NCBI RefSeq assembly: GCF_003696215.1
Contig: NZ_RFFG01000084.1
Location: 1 to 35,544 of the forward strand
Source: Actinomadura harenae
GTDB lineage: Bacteria > Actinomycetota > Actinomycetes > Streptosporangiales > Streptosporangiaceae
Length of the DNA stretch: 35,544 nt
Reading direction: 5' to 3'
Position 1 is the first letter of the stretch; each line of letters opens with the position of its first letter. The notes beneath the pieces are model-generated. The model did not search any database and was not told the origin of the DNA. It was given only the letters and a program-made list of their open reading frames with translations. Shown piece by piece: positions 1-8,900 of this stretch. Made by a program: the position numbers and the translations under genes.

Positions 1-68
1 CCGGGGCCGCCGCCGAGGCCGCCGCCACCGCCACCGAACCCGCCGGGGCCGCCGCCGAGGCCGCCGCC
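1..68. repeat. 26-nt direct repeat inside glycine-rich coding sequence
   Basis: Positions 1-26 and 43-68 are identical, giving a 42-nt period that encodes a 14-residue Gly/Pro/Leu/Phe unit read on the minus strand. The tract continues off the window, so the copy number is unknown. Such tracts are prone to slippage. Confidence 0.8.
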
Positions 69-962
69 GCCACCGCCTCCGCCGCCGCCCGGTCCCATGT
101 TGGACGGGTCGAACGACGAGAGGTTGGTCTTGTGGTTCGGGTTGTTATTGAACGGGTTGTTGCTGTCCTGGTTCCAGGGGTAGTTGCTGTGGTTGTTCTT
201 GGTCGGGTCCTGCCACGGGTTGGTGGTGTTGTGCTTCGGGTCGAACGGGTTGTTGTGATCCTGCGGGAGGTTGCTGCTCGGGTGGAAGCTCTTGCTCGGG
301 TCCGAGTTCGGGAAGTTGCTGTGCGGACCGCCGCCCAGCCCACCCGGACCGCCGCCCGGACCGCCACCGGGGTGGAAGCCGCCCGGCCCACCACCGGGAC
401 CGCCGCCGGGACCGCTACCGGGGTACTTGGGCGGGTCGTCGCCGTAACCACCGCGGCCGTCTCCGGGAAGGTCCTTGTCGATCTTGAGGGGGTGGTTGTT
501 GAACGCCTCGCCCATCCGCTTGCTGAAGCGGTTCATCAGGTCGCGGGCGTTGTCGTCGTCCCCACCCGTGTGGATGAAGCCGTCCGACATGTCCTCGCCG
601 GCGGTCTTGTACCAGCTGAGGATCGAGCTGCCGTACCAGTTGTAGAGCTCGGCGTTGGTGTGGCTGTTGTCCGACAGCGTGCCGGCCGTGCCGTGCACCT
701 TGCCCATCTGGTCCAGCGCCTTCTGGGCGGAGTCGCCCTCCCAGTGCTGGATCAGGCGCGGCCTGAAGTTGTTCGCCAGTTCCTTGGTCATCTCCGCCAG
801 GACGTCGGAGGCGTCCTTGTACGACGTCGCGGCGTGGTTGACCGGGTCTGGGTTGACCTTCTTCAGTTGACCCTTGATCGAGTCGAAGTCCTGGTCCGAG
901 AAGTCCTGGCTCGACCAGGCCTTCCCGTCCCGGATCGGGAACGACCCCTTGTTGTCAGTCAT
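1..962 (-). CDS. WXG100-like ESX secretion substrate with Gly/Pro/Asn-rich tail (partial)
   Basis: Last gene seen in the leftward substrate operon; its C terminus is beyond the left edge, leaving about 320 residues. The ATG at 962 has GGGAGA upstream. Residues 38-110 read as helices with an NPDPV opening and a W74-E-G76 turn, the helix-turn-helix signature of WXG100/EspB/PPE-type ESX substrates. From about residue 175 the protein is low complexity: a Gly/Pro block, an Asn-rich block with repeated NPF/NPW motifs, then a Gly block in which an identical 26-nt DNA unit recurs 42 nt apart. The family link is from the N-terminal pattern; the role of the tail is unknown. It probably exits through the EccB/C/D channel encoded next door. 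Alternatives are a surface-retained, matrix-forming substrate or an unusually long effector. CDS reality is well supported by start, SD site and codon pattern. Confidence 0.85.
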   Translation of the reverse strand, partial: MTDNKGSFPIRDGKAWSSQDFSDQDFDSIKGQLKKVNPDPVNHAATSYKDASDVLAEMTKELANNFRPRLIQHWEGDSAQKALDQMGKVHGTAGTLSDNSHTNAELYNWYGSSILSWYKTAGEDMSDGFIHTGGDDDNARDLMNRFSKRMGEAFNNHPLKIDKDLPGDGRGGYGDDPPKYPGSGPGGGPGGGPGGFHPGGGPGGGPGGLGGGPHSNFPNSDPSKSFHPSSNLPQDHNNPFDPKHNTTNPWQDPTKNNHSNYPWNQDSNNPFNNNPNHKTNLSSFDPSNMGPGGGGGGGGGGLGGGPGGFGGGGGGLGGGP

Positions 963-987
963 TGGTTAGCGTCTCCCGGTCTCAGGC

Positions 988-1569
988 TCACGTCAGGTTC
1001 GGGGTGCCGCTGGTGTCGACCTGTCCCACCTGCTTCTTGGTGGTGTCGTGCGCCTGCTCGTAGGCGTCCGCGGCCGCGTTCAGCTTTCCGATGACGCCCT
1101 TGTACGAGCCGACGATGTCGCTGATGTACTGCCCGAAACCGGTCTTCGACTGGTTGACCAGGTCGACGAAGTCCTGGGAGCCCTTGATGTTGCCCAGGTG
1201 CTCGGTGGAGACCGAGATCCCCTGGACGGCGTTCAGCTTCTGCTGCCAGACATCGAGCTTGTACTGCATGTCGCGGGCGATGCCGCGCAGCTCCTCCGGG
1301 TCGACCTTGTAGCCGGGCTGAGCGTCGGCCTTCCAGGTGCGGTCCGGGTCCTCCCGCGGGAGCTTGTGGTCGGCGTCGCCGGGGTGCCCGGCGTGCATGC
1401 CCGGACCGTATTTGTAGAAGTACTCGCGCTGCTGGTACTCGGGCAGCGCGTCGAACTCCTTCTGAGTCAGCCCGTGCTGTTCCTTCGGCTGCGCGTACTC
1501 GCCGTAGCCGACCATGTAGGTGTGGTCGACCTGCGCGAGCTGACTAGGGGTCAGGTGGTATTTGCTCAT
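988..1569 (-). CDS. ESX-locus helical protein, 193 aa, putative T7SS substrate or chaperone
   Basis: ATG at 1569 is preceded by AGGAGA at good spacing; a longer open frame exists upstream but overlaps the WXG100 gene and has no codon signature. The product has a Tyr/His-rich N-terminal segment (residues 1-85; PEYQQREYFYKYG) and a predicted helical domain (about 88-185) beginning with the VDPEELR pattern common at the start of ESX substrate helices. W108 lies in the first helix and YEQAHD near the end resembles, but does not exactly match, the YxxxD/E export motif. I do not recognise a named family for the N-terminal part. It sits between the WXG100 pair and the Gly-rich substrate and ends 25 nt before the latter, so it is probably co-expressed with it. 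It might be a secreted partner of that protein. Function is inference. Confidence 0.82.
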   Translation of the reverse strand: MSKYHLTPSQLAQVDHTYMVGYGEYAQPKEQHGLTQKEFDALPEYQQREYFYKYGPGMHAGHPGDADHKLPREDPDRTWKADAQPGYKVDPEELRGIARDMQYKLDVWQQKLNAVQGISVSTEHLGNIKGSQDFVDLVNQSKTGFGQYISDIVGSYKGVIGKLNAAADAYEQAHDTTKKQVGQVDTSGTPNLT

Positions 1570-1608
1570 TGCTGGTTCTCCTGGCGACGGAGCGTCACGG
1601 CCCTGAAA

Positions 1609-1698
1609 CCGGCCGCGTCGGCGCGGGCCGGACCAACCGTGAGAACAGCTGGGAACAGCCCGCGCACGACGCGGCCGGAAGAAGCAGCAGGCCGCGTC
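1609..1698 (-). promoter_or_regulatory. Two mutually exclusive stem-loops between ESX genes
   Basis: In the 127-nt gap after the 98-residue WXG100 gene, the segment GACGCGGCC (1668-1676) can pair with GGCCGCGTC at 1690-1698 (9 bp, 13-nt loop, covering the stop codon) or with the 11-nt CCGGCCGCGTC at 1609-1619 (extended to 1668-1678). Both cannot form at once. It could stabilise the esx mRNA end, act as a partial terminator, or switch expression of the downstream substrates. The pairing is seen; the function is inferred. Confidence 0.5.
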
Positions 1699-1993
1699 AG
1701 CCGGCCCAGATGCCCTGGTTCTTGCGCTCGGCGGCGCTGTAGTTGGAGTGCGCCTCGCCGATGACGACGCCGAGCTGGTTGAGGACGGTGCCGATGTGCT
1801 GCGCGGCGGCGTCCCACTGGCGCTTGGCGTCCCAGTACGCCTGGACGGCGTCGCCCTCCCACTGCTGGAGGTGCTTCTCGAGCTCCTTCTCCAGGTCCTG
1901 GAGCTCGTCGACCAGAGCACGGTAGGTGAGACTGAAGTCGGCCTGCGCCTGCTGGAGCGTGCCGAAATTGGCCTTGGTGTAGCTGTCGCTCAC
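1697..1993 (-). CDS. WXG100 family ESX protein, 98 aa (EsxA/EsxB type)
   Basis: A classical WXG100 protein: about 100 residues, two helices linked by W45-E-G47, and a C-terminal YSAAE that fits the YxxxE general T7SS export motif. GTG start at 1993 with GAAGGA about 9 nt upstream. It follows the 105-residue WXG100 gene by 55 nt, so the two probably form the secreted heterodimer recognised by the last ATPase module of EccC. The first helix is strongly charged (LEKELEKHL). Which of the pair is EsxA and which is EsxB cannot be decided by eye, because both carry WxG and YxxxE motifs. Confidence 0.93.
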   Translation of the reverse strand: MSDSYTKANFGTLQQAQADFSLTYRALVDELQDLEKELEKHLQQWEGDAVQAYWDAKRQWDAAAQHIGTVLNQLGVVIGEAHSNYSAAERKNQGIWAG

Positions 1994-2048
1994 GATGGGT
2001 TTCCTTCGAGGGGTCGGAGACCTGTCTGGACTGTGGGTTCCGAGAGGA

Positions 2049-2366
2049 TCAGCCGCCGTTGAGCAGCGCGTTGATCTTGTTGACCGCGTCGTTCTGCTCC
2101 TGCTCGGTGCTCTCGTACTGGATCTTGGTGTGCGAGAGCTTCTGGTGCATGCCGTCGAGGGCGGTCCGCACCTTGTTCATGTCGGTCTGGAAGTCGTTGA
2201 AGACCTTGTCGAAGGAAACCGAGGCGTTACCCGCCCAGCCGCTCATGAGGTTGCTCTTGTGCCCCTCGAGCTGGCTCTGCAGGCCCTTGATGAGGTTGGC
2301 GGAGTCCTCGATACGAGTCGCCGCCTGGGCCATTGCTGATCTGTCGACTGCGGACTGGCCGGCCAC
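2049..2366 (-). CDS. WXG100 family ESX protein, 105 aa (EsxB/EsxA type)
   Basis: First gene of the substrate operon. The GTG at 2366 is chosen because GGAGGTGA lies 7 nt upstream; a later ATG at codon 12 has only a weak site. W44-A-G46 marks the turn between two amphipathic helices and YESTE near the C terminus is a YxxxE export motif. Size and motif spacing fit ESAT-6/CFP-10 relatives. Expected to be exported as a dimer with the 98-residue neighbour. A 128-nt leader from a good promoter (2502-2531) precedes it. Confidence 0.94.
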   Translation of the reverse strand: MAGQSAVDRSAMAQAATRIEDSANLIKGLQSQLEGHKSNLMSGWAGNASVSFDKVFNDFQTDMNKVRTALDGMHQKLSHTKIQYESTEQEQNDAVNKINALLNGG

Positions 2367-2446
2367 AGTGTCACCTCCAGGTTGGGGAGCTGTCCTGACA
2401 CCGCGTCACAGGCTCATGCTGGCCGCACCGTGGTGGGCGCCCCTCC

Positions 2447-2477
2447 GCATCGCCCCCGTCATCGGACGGGGAGATGC
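2447..2477 (-). promoter_or_regulatory. Stem-loop in the 5' leader of the esx operon
   Basis: CCCCGTC (2454-2460) pairs with GACGGGG (2465-2471) around a 4-nt loop, with a second 5-bp helix GCATC/GATGC outside it. It would lie close to the 5' end of the transcript predicted from the promoter at 2502-2531 and could protect the mRNA. The rest of the 2367-2758 gap shows the promoter, a small palindrome and the eccB terminator, and no gene. Confidence 0.45.
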
Positions 2478-2501
2478 GCCCTGTGACCCGAAATGTCAGC
2501 G

Positions 2502-2531
2502 ATCATATTGGTTTTCCTGTCAAGGTGTCGA
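2502..2531 (-). promoter_or_regulatory. Candidate promoter of the esx substrate operon
   Basis: Reading leftward, TCGACA (-35, 5/6 match) and TATGAT (-10, 5/6 match) are separated by 18 nt. The start site would be near 2495, leaving a leader of about 128 nt before the GTG at 2366. Confidence 0.55.
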
Positions 2532-2575
2532 CGCATCCGACGATCATCCGGATCCCTCTCATCGACTGTGATTCA

Positions 2576-2587
2576 GGTCACATGACC
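2576..2587. promoter_or_regulatory. Palindrome upstream of the esx promoter
   Basis: GGTCA-CA-TGACC is a perfect 5-bp inverted repeat with a 2-nt centre, about 45 nt upstream of the candidate -35 box. It could be an activator site. Short palindromes also occur by chance. Confidence 0.3.
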
Positions 2588-2676
2588 CGCCCCTTCGCCG
2601 TCAACGCCCCAAACCCAAAGATCAGGGGCATTTCGGGCGAACGGAAGATGTGCGCCGGGAGTGGCCGGATGCGGAC

Positions 2677-2711
2677 GGCCGCCGCCTCAGAGGAACCTGA
2701 GGTCGGCGGCC
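2677..2711. terminator. Stem-loop terminator after eccB
   Basis: A 14-bp stem (2677-2690 with 2697-2711, one bulged base, 6-nt loop) begins 47 nt past the eccB stop. There is no U-tract, as is usual in high-GC actinomycetes. Confidence 0.7.
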
Positions 2712-2758
2712 GCTCGTTGGAATCCGGTCGTCGGAGGGCACGGACGAGGACGGACGGG

Positions 2759-4204
2759 TCAGCCGCCCGCCGTCGGGATCGGGTTGCGGGCCTTCGCCGG
2801 GTCGAGCGCCGGGCCGGACGGGATCAGGTGGATCACCGAGGACGGCACCGGGGCCGCCTTGCCCGCGTCGTAGCCGAGCTTCTTCGCGACGTCCGCCGAC
2901 GGCAGCGCGAAGCGGATGCCCTGGTCGTTCACCAGCGACAGCGAGCCCGAGCCGGACGCCTGCCCGCCGCCACCGGACTCGCCGCTGCCCGGCACGAGGC
3001 TCATCAGCGCGGCCCCGCCCGGCGGCAGGACGACCTGGTCCACGGAGTTCGACGCCCCGGCCGACCCCGCGCCCAGCGTCGCCGAGGACGGCGCCGGAAG
3101 CGTCCCGCCCATGGTCAGCTGCGCCGCGGACGACCCCGTCGGGAACACCGCGCACAGCGGCGCGGAGGTGTCCCACGTGGCGAACTTCGGCAGCGTCGGC
3201 GGCAGGGTGCTGTCCATCAGCTTCCGCGAGCCGAGGGCCTGCTGCGCGGACGCGGCGTCCACCTCGATCGAGGCGGCGCGCTGGCCCGGGTAGGCCAGCA
3301 GCGTGTCCGGGGAGCGCAGGAGCAGCTGGGCCTGCGTCTCGCTGATCTGCGCGAGGCCGTCGCCCATCAGGACGTACCAGAGCGGACGGTCGCCGGTGTC
3401 GGCCTTGAAGATCTGGCCGACCCGCGCGGGACGTCCGCCCGGTCCCTGGCGCGCCGTGCCACGGCCCTGGACGTCCGGTGCGCCGAAGTTGCCTCCGGAG
3501 GGCATCGCGTTCAGCCACGCGGGCGGCACCTCGACCGCGTCCGGGCCGCCGGTGATGGCGGTGACCTGCCCCTGCGGGACGGTCAGCTGCATCCGGTGGT
3601 CCTTCCAGATCACCCAGCCCTGCCCGCCGGACTTCACCACGACCGCCTCGTTGTCGGCGAGCCGGCGGCCGCCGACGTCCCGTCCGGCGGCGAGGGCGGT
3701 GAACTGGCGGCGGACGCCGTTGGTGCCCGCGGCCTCGCGGACGCACACCGACCAGGGGCCGCGGATGAGCTGCTTGGTGTCGGGCAGCGAGTCGGGGGCG
3801 CCGACGATCCCGATCATCGGCCCGCGCTCGAAGCTCCGCAGCGACCTGCGCGAGACCGAGCGCGTCTGCGGCTTGTCCTCGTTGAGCGCGAGCATCGCCG
3901 AGGCGTAGTTGGCGACCGGGAACATCTTGCGCGTGTTCGCGTCGTAGATGTACTTGGTCCCGGTCTCCTTCTCGATGATGAGCTTGCCGGGCTGGTCGAG
4001 GCCCTTCGCGCCGCCGGGCTGGAGCACGCCCCAGATGCCGAACACGGCGGCGACCAGCAGCGCGACCATGACGCCGGCGAACGCGCCGACCGCGTGGCGG
4101 CGCATCGGGGACTCGGCGATGTCGGGTTCGCCCTGGAGCAGCGCGAGCCCGACCCGCTGGGTCATCAGCCGGTGGGCCTGGTAGAGGTCGCGGCGGTTCT
4201 GCAT
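2759..4204 (-). CDS. eccB: T7SS core protein EccB
   Basis: 481 residues, the usual length. Cytoplasmic N terminus with the EccB-like stretch RRDLYQAHRLMTQRVGLALL, one membrane helix at about 39-61, then a large extracytoplasmic domain built of repeats ending in PIPTAGG. EccB is a structural subunit of the ESX membrane complex with EccC and EccD. ATG at 4204 lies 7 nt after the eccD stop, so the two are translationally coupled; a terminator follows. There is no sign of truncation. The Ser/Gly-rich insert near residues 370-420 is low complexity and may be a flexible loop. Confidence 0.95.
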   Translation of the reverse strand: MQNRRDLYQAHRLMTQRVGLALLQGEPDIAESPMRRHAVGAFAGVMVALLVAAVFGIWGVLQPGGAKGLDQPGKLIIEKETGTKYIYDANTRKMFPVANYASAMLALNEDKPQTRSVSRRSLRSFERGPMIGIVGAPDSLPDTKQLIRGPWSVCVREAAGTNGVRRQFTALAAGRDVGGRRLADNEAVVVKSGGQGWVIWKDHRMQLTVPQGQVTAITGGPDAVEVPPAWLNAMPSGGNFGAPDVQGRGTARQGPGGRPARVGQIFKADTGDRPLWYVLMGDGLAQISETQAQLLLRSPDTLLAYPGQRAASIEVDAASAQQALGSRKLMDSTLPPTLPKFATWDTSAPLCAVFPTGSSAAQLTMGGTLPAPSSATLGAGSAGASNSVDQVVLPPGGAALMSLVPGSGESGGGGQASGSGSLSLVNDQGIRFALPSADVAKKLGYDAGKAAPVPSSVIHLIPSGPALDPAKARNPIPTAGG

Positions 4205-4211
4205 CGCGGCG

Positions 4212-5615
4212 TCACCCCGCCAGGCCGCGGATGCGGCCGTAGATGTCCAGCGCGGCCAGGGCCAGCGGGATCAGCGAGATCACCACGATGATGTCGAAGA
4301 TGTCGCCGGCCCGGCCCCAGAACGGGGACGGCCGGTGGCCCGGCAGCCAGATCGAGACGCCGACCACGATGCCGACGACGACGAGCAGCGGCAGCAGCCC
4401 GGTCGCGAGCATGACGAGCTGCGAGTCGCCGCGCCAGGCGGTGCCGACCTCCAGGAGGCCGAGGCCGGTGAACCCGGCGACGAGCATCCAGGACCGCTGC
4501 GTGACGCCGCGGAACACCCGGCTGCGCAGCAGCAGCGACACCGACATCGCGCCGATCGTCGCGGCGGGCGCCCAGCCGGGCGCGGTGGCCAGGAAGACCA
4601 TCCCGCCGACGGCCGAGAGCGCGACGCCCGCGATCAGGCCTGTCGCGAACCGGTCGGCGATGCCGGTGCGGGCGAGCACCTGGCGTCCGTCCACGGTCTC
4701 GGTGTCGCGGCGCAGGTCCTCCGCGCTCGCCGGGACGGGCGGCAGCGGCATCCGCGCCAGCTTGAACGCCAGCGACGGAACGGCCGGTGTGAGCATCATC
4801 ACGACCACGGCGGCGCAGGCGGCGAGGCCCGCGGGCGCCAGTCCCCCGACGGCGAACTCGACGCCGGACGCCACGGCTCCCGCGATCGCGGCGACCGTGA
4901 CGCCGAGGAACGTCGCCAGGCCGTCCGCGACCGCGAACATCGCGATCACCGAGACCAGGGCCATCACACCGAACCCGGCGAGCATGTGGGGCGCGCCGAG
5001 GTCGAGCAGCGAGGTGTGCGGGCGGGCCGGCGCGAGCAGGCCCGCGACGAACGCGTGCGGCAGGGCCGCGTAGCCGAGGATCATCCCGGCGCCGGAGTCG
5101 GCGAACGCGCGCGACAGCGCGGCGGCCGCGACCACGGTGACCACCGCGATCAGGCCCGCGGCGGCCGCGGGCGCGATCCACGGCGGCCCGGACATCACGA
5201 TGACGAACGCGCCGACCACCAGCGCGGCCGCGGCCGCGCCGAGGCCGAAGCGCCGCGTGGACGCGGGCCGCCAGCGGTCGGAACGTTCCTTCATGCCCTC
5301 CGCGATGACGTCGGCGACGTCGTCGAACGACATCTCCGGAAGCTGCGCCATGCGGGGGCGGAAGTACAGGATCTCGCCGTCGCGGACGCCGAGGTTGCTC
5401 AGCGTCTGGGCGGCGTCGAAGGCGCCTTCGTCGAGGCGCTGCAGCACCCAGCCGGAGTGGGCGAGCCCGGCGTCCGCCAGGTTCTCCCCGGCCGCGCGCA
5501 GCAGGGTGGGCAGCATGTGCGCCAGGGGCACGTCCGCCGGCAACGAGACGTCGATCCGCCTCCGTGGCGCGACGATCGTCACCCTGCACAGTTCGGTTGT
5601 GGCGGGGGAATTCAC
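4212..5615 (-). CDS. eccD: T7SS membrane channel protein EccD
   Basis: 467 residues with a ubiquitin-like (YukD-type) N-terminal domain (about 8-92, VTIVAPRRRIDVSLPADVPL...ILYFRPR) followed by a long run of hydrophobic segments consistent with the eleven membrane helices of EccD. EccD dimers form the membrane basin of the ESX pore. The GTG at 5615 is preceded by GGGAG. It is the first gene of the eccD-eccB unit, which is transcribed away from eccC across a 315-nt shared promoter region. Confidence 0.95.
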   Translation of the reverse strand: MNSPATTELCRVTIVAPRRRIDVSLPADVPLAHMLPTLLRAAGENLADAGLAHSGWVLQRLDEGAFDAAQTLSNLGVRDGEILYFRPRMAQLPEMSFDDVADVIAEGMKERSDRWRPASTRRFGLGAAAAALVVGAFVIVMSGPPWIAPAAAAGLIAVVTVVAAAALSRAFADSGAGMILGYAALPHAFVAGLLAPARPHTSLLDLGAPHMLAGFGVMALVSVIAMFAVADGLATFLGVTVAAIAGAVASGVEFAVGGLAPAGLAACAAVVVMMLTPAVPSLAFKLARMPLPPVPASAEDLRRDTETVDGRQVLARTGIADRFATGLIAGVALSAVGGMVFLATAPGWAPAATIGAMSVSLLLRSRVFRGVTQRSWMLVAGFTGLGLLEVGTAWRGDSQLVMLATGLLPLLVVVGIVVGVSIWLPGHRPSPFWGRAGDIFDIIVVISLIPLALAALDIYGRIRGLAG

Positions 5616-5930
5616 TGGGCTCCCGTCCTCCGGATCGTCGGATCGAACGCGAAGCCTAGGATGTTGTGTCCCAATACGCTAAATCAACCACTGACCGGCA
5701 GTAACCCTGAACACACACGTAACACCCTCGGGGTCGACCAGATACCGATATTGGTCCCTGCCGGAACCAAACCACCCGCAACCGCATCAGAGTCGCGCCT
5801 GACCCGCGCCCGACGCCGAACCGCCCCCCGAGCCCGCCCCCCCGATCCCGAACCCGCCCCCGATCCCGAACCGACCCCGCGCCCGACCCGAGCCTGCCGC
5901 CACCGGCGCATCCGTGGAGGGAACTCCCAG
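5616..5930. promoter_or_regulatory. Divergent promoter region eccD / eccC with an 18-nt tandem repeat
   Basis: The AT-richer half (about 5660-5765) should hold both promoters; I could not choose -35/-10 pairs with confidence. A dyad ACTG-N5-CAGT lies at 5690-5702. Near eccC, the string GATCCCGAACC recurs 18 nt apart (5844 and 5862) in a C-rich tract. The eccC frame stays open through this region, but its codons look non-coding and an SD site supports the GTG at 5931. Confidence 0.5.
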
Positions 5931-8900
5931 GTGAGCACGATCCTCGTCCGACGCAAGGAACGCAGGCAGCCGCCCCCGGCACCCAAGGGCGAGCTGCTGC
6001 TGGAGTCGCCGCCCGAGCTGCCCGAGCAGCAGAGCGGCGGCATGCAGGCGGTCCTGACCTTCCTGCCGATGGCCGTGATGCCGCTGATGATGGGGCTGAT
6101 GCTGCTCGGCGGCAACAGCCGCGGCCCGATGGCGGCGATCAGCTCCGGCGGCATGGGCCTGGCCATGCTCGGCATGCTGGTCGGCCAGCTGACCCGGGGG
6201 TCCGGCGAGCGCAAGTTCAAGCTGAACGGCGCCCGCCGCGACTACTTCCGCTACCTGTCGCAGGCGCGCCGCAAGGTCCGGCGGGCCGCCGACCAGCAGC
6301 GCGAGTCGCTGGAGTGGAACAGCCCGTCGCCCGACTCGCTCTGGTCGCTGGTGATGAGCGCCCGGATCTGGGAGCGGCGTCCCACCGACCCCGACTTCGG
6401 CAACGTGCGGATCGGCGCGGGCCCGCAGAAGCTGGCCGTCCAGCTGATCCCGCCGGAGACCAAGCCGATCGAGGACCTGGAGCCGATGACGGCGGGCGCG
6501 CTGCGCCGGTTCGTCCGGGCGCACTCGACCGTGCCGAACCTGCCGGTCGCGGTGTCGCTGCCGTCATTCTCCCGGATCCTGCCCGCCGGGGACGTCGAGG
6601 CGGTGCGCGGCATGATCCGGGCGATGATCGCCCAGCTGTGCGCGTTCCACTCGCCCGACGACATGCGGGTCAGCGTGTGCGCGTCACCGCAGGCGATGGC
6701 GCACTGGGACTTCGTCAAGTGGTTGCCGCACTCGATGCACCCGCAGGTCACGGACGCGGCGGGCCCCGTCCGGCTGATGGCGAACACGCTGACCGAGCTC
6801 GAGGCGATGCTCGCGTTCGAGGTGAAGGACCGGCCGCGGTTCACGCCCGGCCTGTCCCAGAACGACCTGCCGTACCACATCGTCATCGTGGACGGCGGCG
6901 CCGTCACCCCCGACTCGCAGATCGGCGCGGACGGCATCGAGGGCGTCTGCGTCATCGACATCTCGGGCCACGTCGCGCACACCGCCGACAACACGATGCT
7001 CCGGCTGCGGGTCGCGCCGGACAAGATGGCGATGCTGCGCCGCGACCGCACCGGCAAGGACGTCCCGACACTGCTCGGCCACCCGGACGCGTTCACCTAC
7101 GTCCAGGCGGACGGCCTGGCCCGGCAGCTCGCGCCGCTGCGCGCGTCGGCGGCCGCGGGCGGCACCGAGCTGGACGCGCTGTCCCAGGCGATGACCCTGA
7201 CCCGGCTGCTGAACGTCGGCGACGCGGCCCGGCTGGACGTCGCGCAGGCGTGGCGTCCGCGCGCGCCGCGCAACCGGCTGCGCGTGCCGATCGGCGTGGA
7301 CGCCGAGGGCCGTCCGGTCGAGCTGGACATCAAGGAGGCCGCGCAGGGCGGTTTCGGTCCGCACGGCCTGTGCATCGGCGCGACCGGTGCGGGTAAGTCG
7401 GAGCTGCTGCGCACCCTGGTCCTCGGCCTGGTCATGACGCACTCCTCCGAGGTCCTGAACTTCGTCCTGGTCGACTTCAAGGGCGGCGCGACCTTCCTCG
7501 GCATGGACGGCCTCCAGCACGTCTCGGCCATCATCACCAACCTCGAAGACGAACTCCCCCTCGTCGACCGCATGTACGACGCCCTCCACGGCGAGATGGT
7601 CCGACGCCAGGAATGGCTCCGCGCCGCAGGCAACTACGCCTCACTCCGCGACTACGAGAAGGCCCGCGAACAAGGCGCCCCCCTCAAACCCATGCCCACC
7701 CTGTTCGTCGTCCTCGACGAATTCTCCGAACTCCTCTCCGCCAAACCCGACTTCGCCGAACTCTTCGTCATGATCGGACGACTCGGACGATCCCTCGGCG
7801 TCCACCTCCTCCTCGCCTCCCAACGCCTCGAAGAGGGCAAACTCCGCGGCCTCGACACCCACCTGTCCTACCGCATCGGCCTCCGCACCTTCTCCGCCAT
7901 GGAATCCCGCGTCGTCCTCGGCGTCCCCGACGCCTACGAGCTGCCGCAGGCCCCCGGTAACGGTTACCTGAAGGTCGGAACCGACACGATGACCCGGTTC
8001 CGCGCCGCGTACGTGTCGGGCCCGTACAGCCCGGACGAGGCCGCGCCCCAGCAGCAGGACGGCGGCGGTCCGCGCCAGGTCGCGCAGATCGTCCCGTTCA
8101 CCCCGACCTACGTCCAGCCGCAGATGCTGGAGGCCCCTCAGGAGCAGGTCAAGAAGGAGGACGAGGGCCCGCAGATCAGCATGTTCGACATGGTGGTGAA
8201 GCAGCTGGCCGGGAACGGCCCGCCGCCGCACCCGATCTGGCTGCCGCCGCTGGACGAGTCGTCCTCGCTGGACTCCAGCCTCCCGAACCTCCAGGCGACC
8301 CCGGAGCTCGGCTACACCACCGCCGGGTGGGAGGGCCGCGGACGGCTGCACGCGTTCGCGGGCATCGTCGACCGCCCGTTCGACCAGCGGCGCGACCCGA
8401 TGTGGCTCGACCTGTCCGGCGCGGCCGGCCATGTCGGCGTCGCGGGTTCGCCGCAGGCCGGCAAGTCCACCCTGCTGCGGACGCTGATCACGTCCCTGTC
8501 GCTGATGCACACGCCGCAGGAGGTCCAGTTCTACATCCTGGACTTCGGCGGTGGCTCGATGGCGTCGCTGACCGACCTGCCGCACGTCGGCGGCATCGCG
8601 TCCCGTCTCGACCCGGACCGCGTCCGCCGGACGGTCGCCGAGGTCGCGGGCCTGCTGGAGTCCCGCGAGCGGATGTTCACCGAGCGCGGCATCGAGTCGA
8701 TCGCCGCGTACCGCAAGCTGCGCGCCGAGGGACAGATCCCCGGCGACGGCTTCGGCGACGTGTTCCTGGTCGTCGACAACTGGCTGACCGTCCGGTCGGA
8801 GTTCGAGGCGGTCGAGTCCACGATCACCGACCTGGCCGGACGCGGTCTCGGTTACGGCATCCACATCATGGCCTCGACGAACAAGTGGTCGGAGTTCCGG

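Noticed and set aside
2474..4291. 605-codon rightward open frame over eccB
   Set aside because: Shadow frame; eccB on the other strand has a membrane helix, correct length and coupling to eccD.
4335..5930. N-terminal 532-residue extension of the eccC open frame
   Set aside because: It lies antisense to eccD and through the promoter region, has no coding pattern, and EccC proteins begin STILVRR at the GTG 5931, which has an SD site.
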